Shown in pieces: positions 26,018-34,527 of a stretch of 64,000 nt of DNA. Both the position numbers and the translations under genes were made by a program. The stretch spans positions 24,019 through 88,018 of the forward strand of contig NZ_CALNVW010000062.1 in NCBI RefSeq assembly GCF_940670765.1. Reading direction: 5' to 3'. The stretch is from Streptomyces sp. A 4/2 (GTDB lineage: Bacteria > Actinomycetota > Actinomycetes > Streptomycetales > Streptomycetaceae). The notes beneath the pieces are model-generated. The model saw only the letters and a list, made by a program, of their open reading frames with translations. It searched no databases and had not been told where the DNA came from. Numbering within the stretch: the stretch's first letter is position 1; every line of letters begins with the position of its first letter.

Positions 26018-27367
26018 CTAAACCCGGTCCGGTACCGCGTTTCCCGCCGCTGTCACGGCCTCCCTCACAGGTACCCGCGCCAGCAGGAAGAAACCCAGTA
26101 CGAAGAAGATCAGCAATGAGATGATCGCCACCCGGTAACTGCCGGTCAGCTGGTACGCGAGCCCGAACACCAGAGGTCCCAGCCAGCTCAGTCCGCGGTC
26201 GCTCATCTCGTACGCCGAGAAGTACTCGGCCTCCTTGCCCGGCGGCACCAGGTGCGAGAACAGCGAGCGGGACAGCGCCTGGCTCCCGCCGAGCACCGTC
26301 CCGATCGCCGCGGCCAGCAGGAAGAACCAGACCGGTGCGCCTCGGGGCAGGAAGTACCCCGCCCCGAGGATCAGCGTCCAGACGGCGAGCGAGCCCAGGA
26401 CGGTGTGCTTGGCGCCGTACGTCCTGGCCAGCCGGCCCATGCCCAGGGCGCCCGCCACGGCCAGCACCTGCACCAGCAGGATGGCCGTGATCAGCGTGGT
26501 CTGGCTGAGGCCCAGCTCCTCGGATCCGTACACGGAGGCCTGCGAGATCACCGTCTGGATGCCGTCGTTGTAGACCAGGTACGCGAGCAGGAACGACAGC
26601 GTCAGCGGATATCTGCGCATGTCCCGGAGCGTCGCCGTCAGCTGCCGCCACCCGGCGCCGACCGTGGCGCGCCCGCCGCCCGTGGTCGCCGTCCGGTCAC
26701 GCAGCCGGCGCAGCGGCACGAGGGTGAACGCGCCCCACCAGACCCCGGCCGATGCCAGACAGATCCGTACGGCGGTGGACTCCGGGATCCCGAAGTGGGC
26801 GTGACCCGAATACAGCACCAGGTCCAGGACGAGGACGAAGGCGCCGGAGGTGTATCCGAAGGCCCAGCCCCGCGAGGAGACCGCGTCGCGCTCGTCCGGT
26901 TCGGCTATCTGCGGGAGGAAGGCGTTGTAGAGCACCATCGACACGGCCAGCGAGGAGTTGGCCACGATCAGCAGCAGCGCGCCCAGCAGATAGCGGTGGC
27001 CGTCCAGGAAGAACATTCCGGCCGTGGCGGTGGCGCCGATGTACGCGGCCGTCGCGAGCAGCGGCTTCTTGCGCCCGGTACGGTCCGCGACGGCGCCCGC
27101 CAGCGGCATCAGCACCACGGCGACGACGACGGACACCGAAACCGTGTAGGGGAAGACCGAACCGGCCCGCAGGGGGACGCCCAGCGGATGGACGTATCCG
27201 TCGGCGTCCGCAGCCGCCTTGGCGACCGACGTCAGGTACGGGCCGAGGAAGACGGTGAGCACACTCGTCGAGTAGACCGAACACGCGAAGTCGTAGAAGT
27301 ACCAGCCGTGCTGCTCGCGTCTGCGGTCGGCCGCTCCAGCCGTGCGTACCGCGGTATCAGCGCTCAA
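26018..27367 (-). CDS. MFS transporter, UMF1/Atg22-like group
   Basis: About 449 aa from TTG 27367, which has AGGGGG 6 nt upstream; GTG 27394 is the alternative and would overlap the GDPD gene by 10 bp. The N-terminus EQHGWYFYDFACSVYSTSVLTVFLGPYL is diagnostic of the UMF1/Atg22 group, followed by LMPLAGAVADRTGRKKPLL and about 12 hydrophobic helices (e.g. LVYNDGIQTVISQASVYGSEELGL). Substrate unknown; fungal Atg22 exports amino acids. It closes the operon yczE-GDPD-MFS. Confidence 0.87.
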   Translation of the reverse strand: MSADTAVRTAGAADRRREQHGWYFYDFACSVYSTSVLTVFLGPYLTSVAKAAADADGYVHPLGVPLRAGSVFPYTVSVSVVVAVVLMPLAGAVADRTGRKKPLLATAAYIGATATAGMFFLDGHRYLLGALLLIVANSSLAVSMVLYNAFLPQIAEPDERDAVSSRGWAFGYTSGAFVLVLDLVLYSGHAHFGIPESTAVRICLASAGVWWGAFTLVPLRRLRDRTATTGGGRATVGAGWRQLTATLRDMRRYPLTLSFLLAYLVYNDGIQTVISQASVYGSEELGLSQTTLITAILLVQVLAVAGALGMGRLARTYGAKHTVLGSLAVWTLILGAGYFLPRGAPVWFFLLAAAIGTVLGGSQALSRSLFSHLVPPGKEAEYFSAYEMSDRGLSWLGPLVFGLAYQLTGSYRVAIISLLIFFVLGFFLLARVPVREAVTAAGNAVPDRV

Positions 27368-27384
27368 CCCGCGCCCCCTGATCG

Positions 27385-28149
27385 TCAGTTCCACGCCCCC
27401 CGCTCGGTCAGAACCGTGCGCAGTGACTCGAGATGATCGGTCATGATGCCATCCACGCCGAGGTCGAGGAGGGCCGCCATCCGCGCCGGATCGTTGACCG
27501 TCCAGACGTGCACCTGGAGGCCGCGGGCGTGGGCGGCCCGTACGAAGCGGCGGTCGACCACCCGGATCCGGCCCTGGTACTCGGGGACCTGGGCGCACAC
27601 GGCGCTCGCGCGCGGGGCGGCCGGGATCCCGTACGAGCGCAGTCGCAGCGCCAGGACGCCGCTCACCCCGTACGAGGTGGCGAGGCGGGGGCCCGCGAGA
27701 CGGCGTGCCCGGGTCACCCGGCGCTCGGAGAAGGAGCCCACGCACACCCGGTCCCAGGCGTCGGCCCGGCGGATCAGCTCGATCAGCGGGGCCAGCGCCC
27801 GCTCGGCCTTGACGTCGACGTTCCAGCGGGCTTCCGGGAACTCCTCCAGCAGGTCCGCGAACAGCGGCAGGGGTTCGCTGCCCGCCACCCGTGCCCGGCG
27901 CACCTCGCTCCAGGGGAGTTCGGCGATCCGGCCCCGTGCGTCCGTGACCCGGTCCAGCGTCGCGTCGTGAAAGGCGACCAGCCGGCCGTCCGAGGTGGTG
28001 TGCACGTCGGTCTCGAAGTAGCGGTAGCCGGTGCGGGCCGCCCGCCCGAAGGCGGCGGCGGTGTTCTCCAGGCCGTCCGCCGAGCCGCCGCGGTGGGCGA
28101 ACGGGATCGGGCCCTCGTGGTCCAGATAGGGGTGTCGGGTGCGAGTCAC
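27385..28149 (-). CDS. Glycerophosphodiester phosphodiesterase
   Basis: A 254-aa protein without signal peptide, so cytoplasmic. GTG 28149 overlaps the upstream yczE stop by 4 bp. GDPD catalytic motifs are intact: PIPFAHRGGSADGLENT, GYRYFETDVHTTSDGRLVAFHD (Glu and Asp metal ligands, His), and WNVDVKAE, then VHVWTVND and GVDGIMTDHLESL at the C-terminal end of the barrel. It releases glycerol-3-phosphate from glycerophosphodiesters, a phospholipid recycling step. Operon with a YczE membrane protein and a UMF1 transporter, which might deliver or remove its products. Confidence 0.92.
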   Translation of the reverse strand: MTRTRHPYLDHEGPIPFAHRGGSADGLENTAAAFGRAARTGYRYFETDVHTTSDGRLVAFHDATLDRVTDARGRIAELPWSEVRRARVAGSEPLPLFADLLEEFPEARWNVDVKAERALAPLIELIRRADAWDRVCVGSFSERRVTRARRLAGPRLATSYGVSGVLALRLRSYGIPAAPRASAVCAQVPEYQGRIRVVDRRFVRAAHARGLQVHVWTVNDPARMAALLDLGVDGIMTDHLESLRTVLTERGAWN

Positions 28150-28793
28150 TCCGGCAGTATCACCCGCTCCGGGACGCGCGCCGCTGCCGGACCGGTGTCG
28201 TCGCCGGGGGGCGGGGCGGTGAACATCCGCAGGAAGACCTGGGCGAGCGGTCCGATCGCCAGGGCGTACGCGACCGTGCCCACGCCGACCGTCCCGCCCA
28301 GCGCGAAGCCGGTGGCGACGACCGCGATCTCAAGGGCCGTGCGCACGATCCGGATCGAGCGCCCGGTGAGCCGGTGCAGCCCGGTCATCAGGCCGTCCCG
28401 CGGGCCGGGGCCGAAGCGGGCGGAGATGTAGAGACCGGTGGCCGCGCCGTTGAGCAGGATCCCGGCCGCCATCAGCGGGACCCGGCCGAAGAGGCCGTGC
28501 ACGTCCGGGACCAGGGCCAGTACACCGTCCATGGCGATGCCGACGACGAAGACATTGGAGACGGTGCCGAGCCCCGGCCGCTGCCTGAGCGGGATCCACA
28601 CCAGCAGGACGACCGCGCCGACGGCGATGGAGACGGTGCCGATCGACAGGCCGGTCAGCTCCGCCAGGCCCTGGTGCAGCACGCCCCAGGGCTCCAGACC
28701 GAGGCCCGCCCGGACCAGCAGGGCCGAACTCGCGCCGTACAACGCCAGGCCGACGTACAGCTGAACCAGTCGAAATATCAGATTCCTGGACAA
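28146..28793 (-). CDS. YczE/YitT-type integral membrane protein
   Basis: TTG 28793 with GGGGGA 6 nt upstream gives 216 aa. Family features: RLVQLYVGLALYGASSALLVRAGLGLEPWGVLHQGLAE, then five more helices including IAMDGVLALVPD and GPGPRDGLMTGLHRLTG, the highly conserved YczE stretch. The frame can be read far upstream but only this part is hydrophobic. YczE genes are repeatedly found next to MocR-type regulators, which is the case here (divergent gene at 28896). Function unknown; possibly a transporter. Confidence 0.85.
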   Translation of the reverse strand: MSRNLIFRLVQLYVGLALYGASSALLVRAGLGLEPWGVLHQGLAELTGLSIGTVSIAVGAVVLLVWIPLRQRPGLGTVSNVFVVGIAMDGVLALVPDVHGLFGRVPLMAAGILLNGAATGLYISARFGPGPRDGLMTGLHRLTGRSIRIVRTALEIAVVATGFALGGTVGVGTVAYALAIGPLAQVFLRMFTAPPPGDDTGPAAARVPERVILPE

Positions 28794-28845
28794 AATTTCC
28801 CCCGAGTGGTGGTGGTAGTGGACTGATGCATGACACTCTGTGGCG

Positions 28846-28876
28846 TGGAATTGAGAGCCAACCATGGCCAATTCCA
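28846..28876. promoter_or_regulatory. Inverted repeat between yczE and mocR-type gene
   Basis: TGGAATTG (28846-28853) and CAATTCCA (28869-28876) are perfect 8-bp arms, with an inner GCCA/TGGC pair. A direct repeat GTGGACTG flanks it at 28818 and 28882. The site is within the 102-bp gap between the divergent starts, ending 19 bp before the regulator's ATG, so it is the probable MocR operator. Confidence 0.6.
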
Positions 28877-28895
28877 GGAAGGTGGACTGGATTCC

Positions 28896-30395
28896 ATGGC
28901 GCAGTGGACTTCGGCGGTGGGTGCGGCTCAGCTCGCCCGTCAGCTCAGCACCCAGCAGTCCCGGCCCGCCGGGCCGGGCACCCGCAGGCCCCCCGCCTAC
29001 CGGGCACTCGCCGACGGCGTCCGGCTGCTGGTCCTCGAAGGCCGGGTCCCGGTGGCCGCGCGGCTGCCCGCGGAGCGGGAGCTGGCGGTGGCCCTGGCGG
29101 TCAGCCGTACGACCGTGGCCGCGGCGTACGAGGCGCTGCGCACCGAGGGCTTCCTGGAATCCCGCAGGGGCGCGGGCAGCTGGACCGCGGTTCCGGCCGG
29201 CAACCCGCTGCCCGCCCGGGGCCTCGAACCACTGCCGCCCGAGGCCCTCGGCTCGATGATCGACCTGGGCACCGCCGCGCTCCCGGCCCCCGAGCCCTGG
29301 CTCACCCGCGCGGTCCAGGGCGCGCTGGGTGAGCTGGCGCCGTACGCGCACACCCACGGCGACTACCCGGCAGGCCTGCCCGCGCTGCGGCAGAAGCTCG
29401 CCGACCGCTACACCGGGTGCGGCATCCCGACGATGCCCGAGCAGATCATGGTGACCACCGGCGCGATGGGGGCCATGGACGCCATCTGCCACCTCTTCGC
29501 CGGGCGCGGTGAACGCATCGCCGTCGAATCGCCGTCGTACGCCAACATCCTCCAGCTCATGCGCGAGGCCGGTGCGCGGCTGGTCCCCGTCGCGATGGCG
29601 GAAGGGCTGAGCGGCTGGGACCTGCCCCGGTGGCGGCAGGTGCTGCGCGACGCCGCTCCCCGGCTCGCCTACGTCGTGGCGGACTTCCACAACCCCACCG
29701 GCGCGCTGGCCGACGAGGACCAGCGGCGCGGGCTGGTGGACGCCGCACGCTCGGCGGGGACCGTCCTGGTCGTCGACGAGACCATGACCGAACTGCGCCT
29801 GGACGAGGACACCGAGATGCCGCGCCCGGTCTGCGCCTTCGACCCGGCGGGCAGCACGGTGCTGACCGTGGGATCGGCGAGCAAGGCGTTCTGGGCGGGC
29901 ATGCGCATCGGCTGGGTGCGGGCCGCGCCGGACGTGATCCGCAGCCTGGTGTCGGCGCGCGCCTACGCCGACCTGGGCACCCCGGTGCTGGAACAACTCG
30001 CCATCAACTGGCTGATGAGCACCGGGGGATGGGAGGAAGCCGTCGGGATCCGCCGCACTCAGGCCAGGGAGAACCGCGACGCGCTGGTCGCCGCGGTGCG
30101 CAGGGAACTGCCCGGCTGGGAGTTCGAGGTCCCGCACGGCGGGCTGACGCTCTGGGTGCGGACGGGCGGGCTGTCGGGCTCGCGGCTCGCCGAGGTCGGC
30201 GAGCGGGTGGGCGTCCGGGTTCCCTCGGGGCCCCGTTTCGGGGTGGACGGGGCCTTCGAGGGGTACGTCCGGCTGCCGTTCACGGTCGGCGGTCCGGTGG
30301 CCGAGGAGGCGGCGCAGCGGCTGGCGGCTGCCGCGCGGCTGGTCGAGACGGGCGCGGGCACCGGCGCCGACACCCCGCGGACCTTCGTGGCCTGA
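28896..30395 (+). CDS. MocR-family regulator (GntR helix-turn-helix fused to PLP aminotransferase fold)
   Basis: 499 aa from ATG 28896. Residues about 20-110 are a GntR winged helix (YRALADGVRLLVLEGRVPVAARLPAERELAVALAVSRTTVAAAYEALRTEGFLESRRGAGSW). The rest is a fold-type I aminotransferase with YVVADFHNPTGALADEDQRR and the PLP lysine in SASKAFWAGMRIGW. Such proteins are transcription factors that sense PLP or aminated ligands. It is divergent from yczE with an inverted repeat between, suggesting that it controls yczE-GDPD-MFS and possibly itself. Confidence 0.93.
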   Translation: MAQWTSAVGAAQLARQLSTQQSRPAGPGTRRPPAYRALADGVRLLVLEGRVPVAARLPAERELAVALAVSRTTVAAAYEALRTEGFLESRRGAGSWTAVPAGNPLPARGLEPLPPEALGSMIDLGTAALPAPEPWLTRAVQGALGELAPYAHTHGDYPAGLPALRQKLADRYTGCGIPTMPEQIMVTTGAMGAMDAICHLFAGRGERIAVESPSYANILQLMREAGARLVPVAMAEGLSGWDLPRWRQVLRDAAPRLAYVVADFHNPTGALADEDQRRGLVDAARSAGTVLVVDETMTELRLDEDTEMPRPVCAFDPAGSTVLTVGSASKAFWAGMRIGWVRAAPDVIRSLVSARAYADLGTPVLEQLAINWLMSTGGWEEAVGIRRTQARENRDALVAAVRRELPGWEFEVPHGGLTLWVRTGGLSGSRLAEVGERVGVRVPSGPRFGVDGAFEGYVRLPFTVGGPVAEEAAQRLAAAARLVETGAGTGADTPRTFVA

Positions 30396-30402
30396 CCCCC
30401 GG

Positions 30403-32010
30403 TCAGTTCTCGGCCGCCACCGGATCCGCCGCCTCCATCGGCCGGGGCTCGGCCTCCACCGGACCGGGGACCGCGTCCACCGGAGCGGGCGTCGCCCCGG
30501 CCACGCCCTGGCGGCCGGGCAGCAGGTCCAGTACGGCCTTGCGGTGCGCCTCGCTGGTCGCGTCGTCGTACGGGTCGGGGGTGGCCGGCACCTGGAGCCG
30601 CAGTACGGACCCGGAGCCCAGCCGTGCGTAGCCCCGGCCCGGCGGGGTTCCGGGGGCCGGTGTGGTGTGCGGCGGGGCCCCGAGCACGGCCTCGATCTGC
30701 GTGTGGGTCGCGGAGCCGAGCACCACACGGGCACGGGTGTGCCGGTGGACGGTCTCGGTGAGTGCGTCCAGGGTGTCGAACTGCTCGGCCACGACGACCG
30801 TGACCCCGGCCGCCCGGCCGTGCCGCAGGGGGACCTGCAGCAGTTCCTGGGGGTCGGTCCGGCCGTCGGCCGCGGCCAGATGCCCGAGGACGCCGGGCCG
30901 GTCGAACAGGATCCACAGCGGGCGCCGGGTGTCGGCGGGCGCGGGATGCCCGGACTGCCTCGCGCGGTTCGCGGCGATCAGTCGGCGCTCGGTCTCGTGC
31001 GCCGCCCACTCCAGGGTGGCCAGGGCGCCCGCCAGCCCGCATTCGACGGCGAGAACTCCCGTACGTCCGGTGAGGCAGGCGTACTCGCCCGTGCCGCTGC
31101 CCTCGATGACGACCACGTCGCCGTACCGGAGGGTCTGGAGTGCGATGGAGCGCAGCAGGGTGGTGGTTCCGCTGCCCGGCTCGCCCACGACCAGTAGATG
31201 GGGCTCCGTCGAACGGCCTCCGGTCCGCCAGACGACCGGCGGCGCGTCACTTCTCTCCTCGCCCGACCGGACCGGCACGGTGCGCTGCACCGAGCCCGCG
31301 TCCGTGAAACCCAGCACCGTCTCGCCGGGGGAGGTGACGAAGGGCTGCGCCGCGATCGAGGTGGACAGGGCGGGCAGCACGCTCATCGCGAGCCGGTTGC
31401 CCTCCTCGTCCCAGTCGAAGTGGTACTCGCGTCCGCGACCGGACTTGGCGTGCAGCAACTGCTCGATCCGGGTGCGGGACGCGGCTTCCCCATCGGTGAA
31501 GTGCGCCGGGTACCTGACGTGCAGCGCGGTGAGCCGCCCGTCGTCGTCGAACGCGTAGTCACTGAACACGGCGTCCCACTCGCCCCCGTGGGCGAAGAGC
31601 GGAGCCGGGTCGTCCGGTACCGAGAAGTACGGCACCAGGGCCTCGTACAGCGCCTGGAGCCTGGCGGTCTCCGCCTCGTCGGGCCCGGTCTTCACCGCTG
31701 CCCGCTCGTGCCCCTTCCAGGCAGCCGCGGCCATCACCGTGATCAGGGCGAGCAGCGGCCCGTACGGGATGAGCGCGACCACCAGGACGCAGGCCGCCAC
31801 CAGGAACAGCACGGGACCGCGCCGGTCCTTGGGCGTCGCGGCCCACCGTCGGCGCCCCGTCGAGGCCAGCCTGCGCAGGCCGCGCCCGATGGTGATCAGC
31901 GGATGGAGGACATCGGTGGCACTGTCGGCGGCCGTCCGCGCGATCTCGCGGCTGCGGGTGATCGATGCGCTGCTGCTGCTCAGAATGCGGGGGAGCGGTC
32001 GCCGGGCCAC
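30403..32010 (-). CDS. FtsK/TraB-like membrane ATPase with altered Walker A
   Basis: 535 aa; GTG 32010 has AGGAGA about 6 nt upstream. Two hydrophobic segments around residues 67-98 (GPVLFLVAACVLVVALIPYGPLLALITVMAAAAW) are followed by a cytoplasmic domain with LLVVGEPGSGTTTLLRSIALQTLR at 272-295, and a Walker B-like PLWILFD. This resembles FtsK/SpoIIIE or plasmid TraB translocases, but the invariant P-loop Lys is replaced by Thr282 (GEPGSGTTT), so ATP hydrolysis may be lost or unusual. The C-terminus is Pro/Glu-rich and disordered. A 64-aa membrane protein is encoded immediately upstream. Streptomyces-conserved; role unknown. Confidence 0.75.
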   Translation of the reverse strand: MARRPLPRILSSSSASITRSREIARTAADSATDVLHPLITIGRGLRRLASTGRRRWAATPKDRRGPVLFLVAACVLVVALIPYGPLLALITVMAAAAWKGHERAAVKTGPDEAETARLQALYEALVPYFSVPDDPAPLFAHGGEWDAVFSDYAFDDDGRLTALHVRYPAHFTDGEAASRTRIEQLLHAKSGRGREYHFDWDEEGNRLAMSVLPALSTSIAAQPFVTSPGETVLGFTDAGSVQRTVPVRSGEERSDAPPVVWRTGGRSTEPHLLVVGEPGSGTTTLLRSIALQTLRYGDVVVIEGSGTGEYACLTGRTGVLAVECGLAGALATLEWAAHETERRLIAANRARQSGHPAPADTRRPLWILFDRPGVLGHLAAADGRTDPQELLQVPLRHGRAAGVTVVVAEQFDTLDALTETVHRHTRARVVLGSATHTQIEAVLGAPPHTTPAPGTPPGRGYARLGSGSVLRLQVPATPDPYDDATSEAHRKAVLDLLPGRQGVAGATPAPVDAVPGPVEAEPRPMEAADPVAAEN

Positions 32011-32047
32011 ATCTGTCTCCTGGGTCGATGAGAGCGGTTACTGAGGG

Positions 32048-32242
32048 TCAGAACTTGATTCCGCCCAGCATGCTGGCGAGGCTTGCGCCGCCTGCCGTGA
32101 TGCTCGGGGCGATGGCCGTCCCGGCGAGATAGAAGCCGAAGAGGGCGCAGACGAGTCCGTGGGACGCCTTGAGTCCGTCCTTCCGGAAGAAGAGGAAGAC
32201 GATGATTCCGAGCAGTACCACGCCGGACATGGAAAGGATCAT
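32048..32242 (-). CDS. 64-aa two-helix membrane protein
   Basis: ATG 32242 with AGGAGA 6 nt upstream is preferred to ATG 32293. The protein has two hydrophobic helices, MILSMSGVVLLGIIVFLFF and GLVCALFGFYLAGTAIA, separated by the basic hairpin RKDGLKASH, and ends ASLASMLGGIKF. It is 37 bp upstream of the FtsK-like ATPase gene on the same strand, so the two are probably one operon. The arrangement recalls small Spd membrane proteins beside TraB on Streptomyces plasmids, but no other transfer genes are present. Confidence 0.8.
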   Translation of the reverse strand: MILSMSGVVLLGIIVFLFFRKDGLKASHGLVCALFGFYLAGTAIAPSITAGGASLASMLGGIKF

Positions 32243-32467
32243 GAGTGTTCTCCTGGTTGGGGGGACAGTCACCATGAGTTCTTCCAGATTCACAGAAAGT
32301 ATCTATGCGATAAAAGGTGCAAATGGGTGAATTATCCTCATTTTCACTGGACTGGCGTACATCGACTTGCGCGTCGAGCTGGAACCGCCGGGCAGTACCC
32401 TGTCGGTTCACTCGTACGGCTGTCATGCCGTACCCCGAGGTCAACGGTGTGGAAGGCGGTACGCGTG

Positions 32468-32860
32468 ATGAGCGAGGCTCCGGACCCCGAGGTGGTCGAA
32501 CTGGCGACGAAGGTCTTCGACCTGGCCCGGCAGGGAGAGGTCGAAGCGCTGGCCGCGTACGTCGACGCGGGCGTGCCGGCGAATCTCACCAACGACCGCG
32601 GGGACACGCTCGTCATGCTTGCCGCCTACCACGGCCACGCCCCGGTGGTGGAGGCCCTCATCGCACGGGGCGCCGACGCCGATCGCGCCAACGACCGTGG
32701 CCAGACCCCACTGGCCGGGGCGGTCTTCAAGGGTGAGGACGCGGTGATCCGCGCCCTGCTCGCCGGTGGCGCCGACCCGGCCGCAGGCACCCCGTCAGCG
32801 ATGGATACCGCGCGGATGTTTGGGAAGACAGAGCTGGTGGAGCTGTTCGGCACCCGCTGA
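32468..32860 (+). CDS. Ankyrin-repeat protein
   Basis: 130 aa from ATG 32468 (GTG 32465 also possible); GGAAGG lies about 10 nt upstream. Ankyrin repeats are visible: about residues 15-45 (DLARQGEVEALAAYVDAGVPANLTND), 46-78 (RGDTLVMLAAYHGHAPVVEALIARGADADRAND) and 79-110 (RGQTPLAGAVFKGEDAVIRALLAGGADPAAG). No signal peptide or catalytic domain. It is a small cytoplasmic protein-interaction module; the partner is unknown. Confidence 0.9.
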   Translation: MSEAPDPEVVELATKVFDLARQGEVEALAAYVDAGVPANLTNDRGDTLVMLAAYHGHAPVVEALIARGADADRANDRGQTPLAGAVFKGEDAVIRALLAGGADPAAGTPSAMDTARMFGKTELVELFGTR

Positions 32861-33059
32861 ACGGGCTGTCGTAAATGTGGTCGCGGTGGCGAAATGACTG
32901 GGTCATCATGACGTCGCGGGTCCATATCGGGCCACCGACGAGAGGCAGAGGAAGATGGACTGCACCGAGCAGAAGACAACGGGCGGCCGGACATGTTGTT
33001 GCGCGGCCAGGTAATCCACGTTCCCGGTCGCGTCTACAGCTTGATGTGAGGCTTCTTCC

Positions 33060-34478
33060 ATGATCGATCCAGTCATAGCGCCGAGCGGCACCTTGCTCGG
33101 TCTCCTCCAGAGGGGCCGTGGTGACGGCACGCTGCACGCGCTCGCCGCACCGCGCAAGGAAGCACTCGCTGCCCTGGACCACTGCGTACTGAGCGACCCC
33201 CGCCACGACTGGCAGGTCGAGAACCGCTCGCTCTACTACGCACGTCTCTATCTCGATCTCGACGGCGGGCTCGACGAGATCGAGCAGCACCTCTTCCTGG
33301 CCGACGACCACATCGTCACCGAGGACACCAGGACCGGGCTCGCGCTCGCCGTCCTGGGCCACCTCGCCTCGTACGACAGGGCGGACGCCCTCGCGCTCCT
33401 GCGGCGGTACGCGGCGACCGGGGCCAACTGGGCCTGGGCGCTCGACGAACTCGCGCTGCGTGACGACGACGCGGGACTGCGCACCCTGGCCGAGCCGGTA
33501 CTCGGCCGGTTCCCCGCCACCCCGCAGGGCGAGGCCGAACTGGCGGCGGCGGTACGCGACGCCTACGAACCCCGGCCCTGGCGGCTGTGGGCCGACGACC
33601 CGCGCGAGACGGTCGGCGCCCGCGTCCGGACCGCCGGGGAACAGGGGTCGTTCGGCCGCTGGCAACGGCAGATGCGCCCCACCGGTCCCCGGCCCGGCTG
33701 GAGCGTGCACGCCGTCTTCGAATGGGCCCAGCAGGGCCTCGACCGCGGCACCGAACTGCACCTGCCGGCCGCCCGCTGCCTGACCGCCGTGGCCGGCCCC
33801 GGGGACCGGGCCACGATCGTCGAGGCCGCACGGAGCGGTACGGACGGTGCGCGCTGCGCCGCGCTGCACTATCTCGCCGAAGCACGGGACCCGGCTGTGC
33901 TGGACCTCATCGAGGCCGCCGTGGACAGCCCCTCCCGTACCGTCGGTGAAGCGGCCGTCGCCGCCTTCGAGCGGATGTGCGGCGAGGAAGCGGTCGACCG
34001 GGCACGCAGCTGGGTGCAGCGGCCCGACGCACTGGGCTCCGCCGCCTCGGGGGTGCTCGCCTGCCGCGGCGGGGTACGGGACACCCAGCTGGTCCTCGGC
34101 GCTCTCCGGGAGACCGTCCGGGCCGACGGGCCCGACGCGCCGCCGCTCTGGAAGCTCGTCGACGGGGCCGGCCGGCTCGGCATCGCCTGCGCCGCGCCCG
34201 TACTGCGCCATGTGTACCGCGAGACCACCTCGTCGCATCTGCGCGGCAGCGCGGCCCGCGCACTGGCCGCGACCGATCCGTCCTTCGGCGCGGGCTTCGC
34301 CGTCGAATGTCTCTGGGACTGCGAGGAGACGACCCGGGAAGTGGCCGCCCTGCACGCCGAGACCGGTGACATCCGGGTCGTCGACCGCCTCCGGCGGCTG
34401 GCGGCGGACCCCGCCGAGGAGGCCGAGGTGCAGACCGCTGTACGCAGCAGGATCGGCACCGAAGGGACCGCTCACTGA
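33060..34478 (+). CDS. HEAT-repeat-type helical protein
   Basis: 472 aa from ATG 33060. The protein is almost entirely short helix pairs: ADALALLRRYAATGANWAWALDELALRD, RCAALHYLAEARDPAVLDLIEAAV, PSRTVGEAAVAAFERMCGEEA, LRGSAARALAATDP, as in HEAT/PBS-lyase repeats. No signal or membrane segment. The N-terminal 100 residues (LLGLLQRGRGDGTLHALAAP, VENRSLYYARLYLDLDGG) are a separate, unrecognised unit. Likely a protein scaffold. Follows the ankyrin gene in the same direction by 200 bp; a functional link is unproven. Confidence 0.8.
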   Translation: MIDPVIAPSGTLLGLLQRGRGDGTLHALAAPRKEALAALDHCVLSDPRHDWQVENRSLYYARLYLDLDGGLDEIEQHLFLADDHIVTEDTRTGLALAVLGHLASYDRADALALLRRYAATGANWAWALDELALRDDDAGLRTLAEPVLGRFPATPQGEAELAAAVRDAYEPRPWRLWADDPRETVGARVRTAGEQGSFGRWQRQMRPTGPRPGWSVHAVFEWAQQGLDRGTELHLPAARCLTAVAGPGDRATIVEAARSGTDGARCAALHYLAEARDPAVLDLIEAAVDSPSRTVGEAAVAAFERMCGEEAVDRARSWVQRPDALGSAASGVLACRGGVRDTQLVLGALRETVRADGPDAPPLWKLVDGAGRLGIACAAPVLRHVYRETTSSHLRGSAARALAATDPSFGAGFAVECLWDCEETTREVAALHAETGDIRVVDRLRRLAADPAEEAEVQTAVRSRIGTEGTAH

Positions 34479-34527
34479 CGGGCGGGTGCGGCGGCTTCCG
34501 CCACCGCGGCCGGTACGCGCCGCGCGC

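Noticed and set aside
30403..32242. Integrative element (AICE) carrying traB/spd genes
   Set aside because: No integrase, replication gene, attachment sites or tRNA is seen, and codon use matches the neighbours.
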